Shown: positions 5,407 to 11,230 of the stretch, in pieces
Numbering within the stretch: the first letter of the stretch is position 1
Layout: the number at the start of each line of letters is the position of its first letter
DNA from: an uncultured Eubacterium sp.
GTDB lineage: Bacteria > Bacillota_A > Clostridia > Lachnospirales > Lachnospiraceae
Assembly (NCBI GenBank): GCA_947653505.1
Contig: CANTHI010000064.1
Location: 1 to 11,230, forward strand
Direction: 5' to 3'
Length of the DNA: 11,230 nucleotides
The notes under the pieces: model-generated
Told to the model about the DNA's origin: nothing
Databases searched by the model: none
Seen by the model: the letters and a program-made list of their open reading frames with translations, nothing else
Translations under genes and position numbers: made by a program

Positions 5407-7425
5407 ATGAAAATGAAAAAATGGATGTCTGTCATACTGTCTGCCGCTCTGCTGCTAACCGCAACGGGTATGTCAGGGACAGCGGTATGTGCCGGAGAGC
5501 AGACACAGGAAACGGCAGGAGGACTGTCAGCTTCGGAGCAGTACGTGGCAGACATGGGAGCGGGCTGGAATCTGGGAAACAGCTTCGATGGTGTGGATAC
5601 GGATCTGAACGTGGAAGACAAGGGAGAAACGGCATGGGGCAATCCTGTTGTGACAAAAGAGCTGATTCATGCTGTTAAGGAAAAAGGGTATCAGAGCATC
5701 CGGATGCCGCTGACCCTGCACCATCGATTTACATCGGAAAATGGCGTTTATACCATTGATCCGGAATGGCTGGCCAGGTATCGGGAAGTTGTCGGCTGGG
5801 CTGTAGACGAAGGGCTGTATGTTATGGTCAATATGCACCATGATTCGTGGATCTGGCTAAAGGACTGGAACGGGGATACGCAGGCGGAAGAATATGTAAA
5901 GTTTACACAGCTTTGGGAACAGCTTGCGGCGTATCTGGCAGAAGAGCCGGAACAGGTATGCTTTGAAACGATCAATGAGCCGCAGTTTACAGAATATAAA
6001 AACGTAACAGACCAGCAGCGTCTGGATAGTCTGAATCAGGCAGCTTATGACATCATCCGTAAAAGCGGAGGCAATAATGACAGACGTATGATCGTTATGC
6101 CGACGATGAATACCAGTCATGCTGATGAAAAAGTACAGGGTCTGTTAAAATTTATGCAGAGCCTGCATGATCCGAACCTGATTGCAACCGTACATTATTA
6201 TAGTGAGTGGGTATACAGCGCCAATCTGGGAATCGCGCAGTTTGATGAAGTGCTTGGAGATGACGGCAATACGCCGAGAAAAGCGGCTGACCAGCTGTTT
6301 GATGTCCTGACGGATACTTTTATCAAAAATGACATCGGAGTAGTCATTGGGGAATATGGCCTGTTAGGGTATGACGCAGGGGAAGACTGTCTCCAGCAGG
6401 GGGAAGAATTAAAGTATTATGAATACATGGGAGCAAAAGCAGCACAACAGGATGGGATCAGCCTGATGTTCTGGGACAATGGTTCCGGTATTGACCGTAA
6501 TCAGGCTTCTTATCCGTGGAAAAAACCACTGGCTGGTACGATGCTTGAGACGAGTGTAAAACAAAGGTCATCTTATGCTACCGGACTGGATACGATCTGG
6601 ATGCAGGAGGAGACAAAGAAAGATGTTACCATTCCACTGACGCTGAACGGTAATACGTTTACGGGGATCGAAGGAGCGGTACAGGGAACAGACTACACAT
6701 ATGAAAAACAGACGGCAGCCGTAACCTTAAAGCAGGATTTTATAAACAAAGCGTTCCGGAAGATGGCAAAGGATGCTTATGGAACGTTTGCAGATCTGAC
6801 ATTTACATTCAGCGCTGGAGCGCCGTGGCATCAGTATTTTGTAAAATATGGATCACCAAAGGCGGGAAACGCTGCAGGCACAACGGCAGAAGGTATCCGG
6901 ATTCCAGTGTCGTACGAAGGCAGCAGAGTGCGCCGGGCGACTGCTTATATGGTGAATGGCAGAACAGGACCGCAGTCTGGCTGGTGGAATTATCTGCAGT
7001 ATCAGGAAGTATTTTCCGCAGACTATGAAAAAAATCAGTTTGTGATTACGAAAAATTTCTTTGCGGATGACACTGTAAAAGGGAAGGATGGACGGATACG
7101 GTTCGAAGTTACTTTTTTTGATGGAAATACTACAGACCTCTGGCTGCAGGTATCCGGCGGTAAAGTAACAGCGAAAAAGACGCTGGAGCCTGAGCCGGCA
7201 GTGGTAAATACAAAAGTAAAAGCCGGAAAGAAGAAAGCGCTCAGACTGAAACAGGTAGCAGAAGGAGCAGAAGTATCTTATAAGATCGCAGATAAAAAGA
7301 TTGCATCGGTGACACAAAAAGGTGTCATAAAAGGAAAAAAAGCAGGAAAGACGAAAATAAAAGTAACAGTGACACAATACGGGAAGACGCGTACATTTGC
7401 AGCGGATGTCGTGGTAAATAAATAA
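5407..7425 (+). CDS. Secreted multidomain GH5 endo-beta-1,4-glucanase-type enzyme with X2, CBM46-like and Ig-like domains
   Basis: 672 residues; ATG 5407 follows GGAGGG with 8 bases between. A signal peptide (MKMKK, hydrophobic core 8-20, likely cut after V27-C28-A29) exports it. The catalytic TIM barrel spans about 44-400 and has the GH5 signatures MGAGWNLGNSFD (50-61) and ETAWGNP, conserved Arg99, HH at 144-145, acid/base Glu191 in TINEP, His263-Tyr264, nucleophile Glu316 in IGEYG, and Trp356. These motifs best fit subfamily GH5_4. Residues 406-482 match the X2 immunoglobulin-like module (IPLTLNGNTFTGI, then DLTFTFSAG), and 490-588 resemble CBM46 (IPVSYEGSRV, FFADDTVKGKDGRIRFEV). This order parallels Bacillus halodurans Cel5B, active on beta-glucans and xyloglucan. 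A lysine-rich Ig-like (Big_2-type) domain (about 600-672) ends the protein; there is no LPXTG or SLH anchor. It opens the plus-strand operon and is divergent from a sugar importer. Exact substrate is unproven. Confidence 0.92.
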   Translation: MKMKKWMSVILSAALLLTATGMSGTAVCAGEQTQETAGGLSASEQYVADMGAGWNLGNSFDGVDTDLNVEDKGETAWGNPVVTKELIHAVKEKGYQSIRMPLTLHHRFTSENGVYTIDPEWLARYREVVGWAVDEGLYVMVNMHHDSWIWLKDWNGDTQAEEYVKFTQLWEQLAAYLAEEPEQVCFETINEPQFTEYKNVTDQQRLDSLNQAAYDIIRKSGGNNDRRMIVMPTMNTSHADEKVQGLLKFMQSLHDPNLIATVHYYSEWVYSANLGIAQFDEVLGDDGNTPRKAADQLFDVLTDTFIKNDIGVVIGEYGLLGYDAGEDCLQQGEELKYYEYMGAKAAQQDGISLMFWDNGSGIDRNQASYPWKKPLAGTMLETSVKQRSSYATGLDTIWMQEETKKDVTIPLTLNGNTFTGIEGAVQGTDYTYEKQTAAVTLKQDFINKAFRKMAKDAYGTFADLTFTFSAGAPWHQYFVKYGSPKAGNAAGTTAEGIRIPVSYEGSRVRRATAYMVNGRTGPQSGWWNYLQYQEVFSADYEKNQFVITKNFFADDTVKGKDGRIRFEVTFFDGNTTDLWLQVSGGKVTAKKTLEPEPAVVNTKVKAGKKKALRLKQVAEGAEVSYKIADKKIASVTQKGVIKGKKAGKTKIKVTVTQYGKTRTFAADVVVNK

Positions 7426-7456
7426 GAAGAAACGAAAATAAAATCCACACACCCAG

Positions 7457-7470
7457 TCTGCCGGAGCAGA
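7457..7470 (+). other. Small hairpin in the GH5-to-lipoprotein gap
   Basis: TCTGC pairs with GCAGA around a CGGA tetraloop, followed by AAAAATC and then the AGGAGG of the next gene. It is far too small and lacks the U-tract for a terminator. In a 65-bp intercistronic gap it could mark an RNA processing or stabilising element between the enzyme and lipoprotein cistrons, or be chance. The absence of any terminator here supports cotranscription. Confidence 0.25.
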
Positions 7471-7490
7471 AAAATCAGGAGGCAGAAGCT

Positions 7491-9323
7491 ATGAAGAAAA
7501 AACGAGGATGGATTTATGCAGTCATATTTTCAACGCTGCTATGCAGTGCCTGCAGCGGAACATATCAGCAGGCTGAGACTTCGCATCTGAAAATGGGCAG
7601 ACAGGTATCTGACGATCTGTCAGAAGAAGGCGGCCGCAAAGCGTCAGCGTCTTCTTCTGACAGACTGGAAGAGAACCGTCTGGAAAAGAGCCGTCTGGAA
7701 GAGAATCGTCTGGAAGAGAATCGTCTGGAAAAGAACCGTCCGGAAAAAATGATTACACTGGATGTATATTCCCAGCTGAGCGGTTATCAGGGAGAGCAGC
7801 AGGGCTGGTTCGCGCAGGTATTATCAGATCAGTTTGGTGTAAAACTGAACTTTATCTGCGACGGCAGCGATGATTTTTATGACCGGCAGGCAGCAGCCGG
7901 CAGTCTGGGTGATATTGTGATCTGGGGCACAGATTCTGAACAGTATCATGCCGCGATCGAAAACGGTCTGCTGCTGGACTGGGAGAAAGACCACCTGCTG
8001 GAAAAATACGGTACCTATATGAAAGATCATATGAAAAAAGCGCTGGAGAAAAACAGAACGAATTCTGGCGGGCATATTTATGGCATTGGGTATGATGTGG
8101 CTGCGGAAAGCGGTGAATTTGGAGATTTTGATTATCATCCGGATATCCGGTGGGATTTATATGAGCAGATCGGAAAGCCTGAGGTAAAAGAGCTGGAGGA
8201 TTATACAGAAATATTAAAGCAGATGAAGGAAATCTGTCCGGTATCGGATTCTGGAAAAGAGACATACGGAGTATCTTTGTTTGCGGACTGGGATGGAGAT
8301 ATGATGATGTTTGCAAAATCTGCCTGCGCCAATTTTTTTGGGAAGGACGAGTTTGGAGTCGGGCTGTATGATGTACGTGACGGCAGCTTTGAAGGCTGTC
8401 TTACAAAAGGAGGAAGCTATGAACGGGTTTTGCGTTTTTATAATGAGCTGTACCGGAATGATCTGCTGGATCCGGAGTCACGGACGCAGGGCTACGAGGG
8501 ATGCGTAGAGGATTACAGGGACGGAGCCGCGTTCTTCTGTATTTTCAGCTGGCTGGCGGCTCCGCAGTATAATACGGTCAGCCATACTGCGGATGGAAAG
8601 ATGATGCTGCCGCTGGCGGCGGAGCATCAGAATACACTCGTCTATGGCCTGAATGAAAATGGCGGAAACCGGCTGTGGACGATTGGATCGAAAACGAAGG
8701 ATCCAAAGCTTACGATGACAGTGCTGAACTGGCTGTGTACGCCGGAAGGCAGGCTGACGCAGGAGTATGGGCCAAAGGGGATCTGCTGGGATTATGATCT
8801 TAAGAAAAATACCTGTCTGCTGGATCTGCCAGTGGACGCAGCTTCCAAAGAACGCAGAATGCCGGAATCGTCAGGGTATACAGGCACATGGTCCGAAGGG
8901 ATTCCGCAGTTTAACAATACGACCTGGACGCTGCACACGCAGAATCCGGAGTCCAATGGACAGACCTACAACAGCGCATCCTGGCCGAATGTGGCAGGAG
9001 CAGACGTCAGCGCCATCGAACAAAGATGGCGTGAGGAGCATCAGGTGAAAAGTGCGAAGGAATACCTGTCCGGCTTTTCGTATGCGGTTTCCAGACCGCA
9101 TACCTATACAGCAGGCGCAAAATCACAGAAGCTGGGTGAAAAATGGGCAGACGTAACCAGTATCATCCGGGACGGATCGTGGGATGCGGTATTTGCAGAG
9201 ACTGAAGCAGAGTTTGAAAAAATACTGGAAAAAATGTACAGGCAGGCGGAGGATGCAGGTTATGCGGACTGTGTCCGGTGGTGTGAAAAGGAAGCCGCGC
9301 GCCGGAAAGCTTTGGAAGAATAA
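7491..9323 (+). CDS. Extracellular solute-binding-protein-like lipoprotein with RLEEN repeat stalk, unpaired with permeases
   Basis: 610 residues from ATG 7491, with AGGAGG 8 bases upstream. A signal sequence runs into S19-A20-C21, a probable lipidation site, though Cys18 at the -3 position is not the usual Leu. Residues 58-86 are six tandem five-residue units (RLEEN, RLEKS and variants), a charged, probably helical stalk. From about residue 87 it resembles the large family 1 sugar-binding proteins and shares landmarks with the binding protein encoded at 1399-3105: DLLDPESRTQ (324-333) against LLDPEFATQ, and VLNWLCTPEGRLTQEYGPKG (411-430) against FLDYICSDEG and following. It has no transporter genes next to it; instead it lies 65 bp after the GH5 enzyme and 24 bp before a chemoreceptor gene. 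It may bind oligosaccharides released by the enzyme, either as an alternative binding protein for the divergent importer or as a co-sensor for the chemoreceptor. Family is well supported; role is inferred. Confidence 0.85.
   Translation: MKKKRGWIYAVIFSTLLCSACSGTYQQAETSHLKMGRQVSDDLSEEGGRKASASSSDRLEENRLEKSRLEENRLEENRLEKNRPEKMITLDVYSQLSGYQGEQQGWFAQVLSDQFGVKLNFICDGSDDFYDRQAAAGSLGDIVIWGTDSEQYHAAIENGLLLDWEKDHLLEKYGTYMKDHMKKALEKNRTNSGGHIYGIGYDVAAESGEFGDFDYHPDIRWDLYEQIGKPEVKELEDYTEILKQMKEICPVSDSGKETYGVSLFADWDGDMMMFAKSACANFFGKDEFGVGLYDVRDGSFEGCLTKGGSYERVLRFYNELYRNDLLDPESRTQGYEGCVEDYRDGAAFFCIFSWLAAPQYNTVSHTADGKMMLPLAAEHQNTLVYGLNENGGNRLWTIGSKTKDPKLTMTVLNWLCTPEGRLTQEYGPKGICWDYDLKKNTCLLDLPVDAASKERRMPESSGYTGTWSEGIPQFNNTTWTLHTQNPESNGQTYNSASWPNVAGADVSAIEQRWREEHQVKSAKEYLSGFSYAVSRPHTYTAGAKSQKLGEKWADVTSIIRDGSWDAVFAETEAEFEKILEKMYRQAEDAGYADCVRWCEKEAARRKALEE
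7662..7748 (+). repeat. 15-bp tandem repeat (about 5.8 units) coding for RLEEN units
   Basis: Units close to CGTCTGGAAGAGAAT follow one another in frame and give RLEEN, RLEKS, RLEEN, RLEEN, RLEKN, RPEK. Units three and four are identical at the DNA level apart from the unit boundary, showing recent or homogenised duplication. The array lies between the lipid anchor and the binding domain, so a change in copy number would alter stalk length without shifting the frame. Confidence 0.9.
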
Positions 9324-9347
9324 AAAGGGAAGCTGGTGGAGGAAACT

Positions 9348-11063
9348 ATGGAAACGGGAAAAAAGAAGACCAGTATTGCCATGAAGCTGATTGGCATGTC
9401 AGTGCTTCCGGTTGTCATACTGGGTATTATTTTGACGGTATATGGTCAGGCAAACCTCAAAAAAAGTATAAAAAACGAGATTTATGAGGGACTAAAAAGC
9501 GTCGCACTGGCGGTACAGGGGGCATACGATGCAGCTGGAAACGGAGATTTTATCATGCTCGAATCCGGTAATGTCATAAAAGGAACGTTTGTCGTCAGCG
9601 GCAACTACAGTCTGGCAGACCAGCTGAGCAGTGCATCCGGGATTGATGTTTCCCTGTATTATGGTACGGATACCGTCGTAACTTCTCTGCTGGGAGAGGA
9701 TCAGCAGCGCCTGATGGAAGGAACGGTTAGCAGGGAAGTGGAACAGACGGTGCTAAAGCAGGGAAAAGAGTATTTTTCCGAAGATATCCGGCTGGGTGCG
9801 GAGCATTATTATGGTTATTATATGCCTGTTCTCAATGCGCAGGGTTCTGCATATGGTATGATTTTTACCGGAAAAAAGAGTGCGCAGGTCAATGAAGCCA
9901 TTACATCCGATGCGGTAAAAATGAGCCTGCTGAGCGCTGCAGTGATCGCGGCGGCGCTGCTGCTTACAGCGTGGATGTCCATTTCTATTTCAGGAGCGTT
10001 AAAACATATGATGAACCTGTTTGGAAAAGTGGCGGACGGCAATCTGGCACAGGTGCAGGATAAAAAAAGCCGCCGCCGCGATGAGATCGGTGCAATGCTG
10101 CAGGGAATTACAAGACTGCGCGCTTCCCTGCGGGATATGATCGGAAATATCCAGCATTCAGCCGAAGTGCTGATGAGCTCAGCCGGCAAGCTGGAACAGG
10201 CAGCGGTGATGACAGGCGCGGACGCAGACCAGGTGGATCAGGCGATCAGCGGGATTTCAGACGGAGCGGCTTCGCAGGCAGAAGAGACGGAAGCGGCCAT
10301 GACAGATATTGAACAAATGGGTGCCATGATCAGTGAAATGACAACAGAGATTACGGAGATGACGCAGATTACAGGAGAAATGGGAAAAGCAGGAGAAGAT
10401 GTCAGTGGCATACTAAGCGAGCTGTCTGCCTACACAAAAAAGACAACCGATGCCGTAGATATCATTGCCGGACAGATAAATACTACAAATGCTTCCGCCC
10501 AGCAGATACAGAAAGCCGTAGAGATGATCACATCTATTGCGGATGAAACGAATCTGCTGTCACTAAACGCTTCGATTGAAGCAGCCCGCGCAGGAGAGCA
10601 GGGGCGCGGATTTGCGATTGTGGCGACCCAGATCCAGAAGCTTGCCGAGCAGTCCAGCGTTTCTGCCCAGCAGATCGAACAGATCATCCATGTGCTGCTA
10701 AACGACGCGCAGACGACGGTCCATACGATGGAGCACGTCATAGAGATCGTAGCCAGTCAGGAACAAAAGCTGAACCAGACCGGAGCCTGCTTTGCAACAG
10801 TAAGCAGGGGTATTCAGGAGTCACTGGGCAAAATGGAGCACATCCAGAAGCAGTCCGGAGTACTGGATCAGGCCAGAAATCAGATCGTGCACATGATTAC
10901 ATCCCTATCTGCCATTTCAGAAGAAAACGCGGCAGCAAGCGGAGAAACCGCAGCATCTACGGCGCAGCTGAATGAACGGGTGAAACAGATGACAAAAGAG
11001 GCGGCAGTATTAAAAGAACTGGCAGCGGAGCTGGAGCGTCAGACGGGAAGCTTTCAGATGTAA
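9348..11063 (+). CDS. Methyl-accepting chemotaxis protein with single Cache-type sensor domain
   Basis: 571 residues from ATG 9348, preferred because GGAGG (9338-9342) precedes it by 5 bases; a GTG at 9336 in the same frame would add four residues. Helix TM1 (about 9-33) is followed by an extracellular domain of roughly 150 residues with the sCache-like ending [22 protein letters not shown]2 (about 190-214), a HAMP segment (about 212-264), and the long helical signalling hairpin. The hairpin tip that contacts CheA and CheW is intact: [19 protein letters not shown] and GRGFAIVA (within about 398-426). Gln/Glu-rich stretches flanking it ([24 protein letters not shown]) are likely adaptation sites. 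There is no C-terminal NWETF-type CheR tether. It would steer flagellar motility from the cell membrane. It follows the sugar-binding lipoprotein by 24 bp and is probably its cotranscribed partner; whether it senses a small ligand directly or the loaded binding protein is not shown. Confidence 0.92.
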   Translation: METGKKKTSIAMKLIGMSVLPVVILGIILTVYGQANLKKSIKNEIYEGLKSVALAVQGAYDAAGNGDFIMLESGNVIKGTFVVSGNYSLADQLSSASGIDVSLYYGTDTVVTSLLGEDQQRLMEGTVSREVEQTVLKQGKEYFSEDIRLGAEHYYGYYMPVLNAQGSAYGMIFTGKKSAQVNEAITSDAVKMSLLSAAVIAAALLLTAWMSISISGALKHMMNLFGKVADGNLAQVQDKKSRRRDEIGAMLQGITRLRASLRDMIGNIQHSAEVLMSSAGKLEQAAVMTGADADQVDQAISGISDGAASQAEETEAAMTDIEQMGAMISEMTTEITEMTQITGEMGKAGEDVSGILSELSAYTKKTTDAVDIIAGQINTTNASAQQIQKAVEMITSIADETNLLSLNASIEAARAGEQGRGFAIVATQIQKLAEQSSVSAQQIEQIIHVLLNDAQTTVHTMEHVIEIVASQEQKLNQTGACFATVSRGIQESLGKMEHIQKQSGVLDQARNQIVHMITSLSAISEENAAASGETAASTAQLNERVKQMTKEAAVLKELAAELERQTGSFQM

Positions 11064-11111
11064 CTAAAAACACAGGCAAATTATTTGATCAGCTTACAGT
11101 GTTACGATTCA

Positions 11112-11125
11112 CGGCCCAGGGGCCG
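11112..11125 (+). other. Short GC-rich hairpin downstream of the chemoreceptor gene
   Basis: CGGCC pairs with GGCCG around CAGG, 49 bp after the chemoreceptor stop codon. It is followed by CTCATCAT and not by T residues, so it is a poor intrinsic terminator. It may still help end or protect the transcript, but no clear terminator is visible for this operon within the window. Confidence 0.25.
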
Positions 11126-11156
11126 CTCATCATAGGCGCGAACTTAAGTGGAAAAT

Positions 11157-11216
11157 GCAACAATTTACATAAAAATGTTGCGTATTGTATTGGCTATGCG
11201 GACGCCGGATGGGAGG
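11157..11216 (+). promoter_or_regulatory. Candidate promoter, inverted repeat and ribosome site for a gene beyond the right edge
   Basis: TTTACA at 11164-11169 and TGTATT at 11186-11191 are spaced 16 bp apart, a fair but not strong promoter match. An inverted repeat, GCAACA (11157-11162) with TGTTGC (11176-11181), brackets the -35 hexamer and could be an operator. GGGAGG at 11211-11216 could serve as a ribosome site for a start codon just beyond the window. No coding sequence can be assigned in the last 167 bases. Confidence 0.3.
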
Positions 11217-11230
11217 CGGTGATCTGTCTG

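Noticed and set aside
5434..5500. Lipoprotein signal in the GH5 enzyme because of Cys28
   Set aside because: The residues before Cys28 (T-A-V) do not form a lipobox because -1 must be Gly, Ala or Ser. V27-C28-A29 fits ordinary signal peptidase I cleavage.
7662..7748. CRISPR-like array from the 15-bp direct repeats
   Set aside because: The units are contiguous with no spacers, lie inside a coding frame and encode a regular five-residue repeat.
9336..9350. GTG at 9336 as the chemoreceptor start
   Set aside because: The ATG at 9348 has the better GGAGG ribosome site, and the GTG codon partly overlaps that site. The difference is only four residues.

Overview
The window looks like a chromosomal segment from a motile, glycan-degrading Gram-positive anaerobe of the Clostridia, most likely Lachnospiraceae (Roseburia/Agathobacter/Butyrivibrio-like). 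This placement is inferred from gene content and style: strong AGGAGG ribosome sites, lipoprotein binding proteins, LplB/YtcP-type sugar permeases without their own ATPase, a GH5 enzyme ending in a lysine-rich bacterial Ig-like domain, and a BceRS-type two-component pair. No rRNA, tRNA, integrase, transposase or CRISPR array was seen.

Layout. (1) 1-1304, plus strand: the 3' end of an OmpR/BceR-type response regulator, then a complete BceS-like histidine kinase. (2) 1305-1398: convergent junction with a strong hairpin. (3) 1399-5156, minus strand: a carbohydrate ABC importer operon transcribed as permease, permease, lipoprotein binding protein. Between the second permease and the binding protein lies a 213-bp spacer holding a degenerate in-frame copy of the permease's own 3' end. 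(4) 5157-5406: divergent promoter region, with a TATAAT box and a perfect 16-bp palindrome just before the plus-strand genes. (5) 5407-11063, plus strand: a secreted GH5 endoglucanase-type enzyme with carbohydrate-binding modules, a second lipoprotein of the sugar-binding-protein family with no permease beside it, and a methyl-accepting chemotaxis protein 24 bp behind that lipoprotein. (6) 11064-11230: non-coding tail with small hairpins and a possible promoter and ribosome site for a gene beyond the edge.

How it may work together (inference). The secreted GH5 enzyme cuts a beta-1,4-linked plant glucan, perhaps xyloglucan or mixed-linkage glucan. The divergent ABC system imports the oligosaccharides, using an ATPase encoded elsewhere. 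The second binding protein, placed between enzyme and chemoreceptor, could present the same oligosaccharides to the receptor, tying polysaccharide digestion to swimming behaviour. The palindrome in front of the enzyme gene would be a suitable site for a LacI-type repressor encoded elsewhere. The response regulator and kinase at the left edge look unrelated: their family senses cell-envelope stress or antimicrobial peptides.
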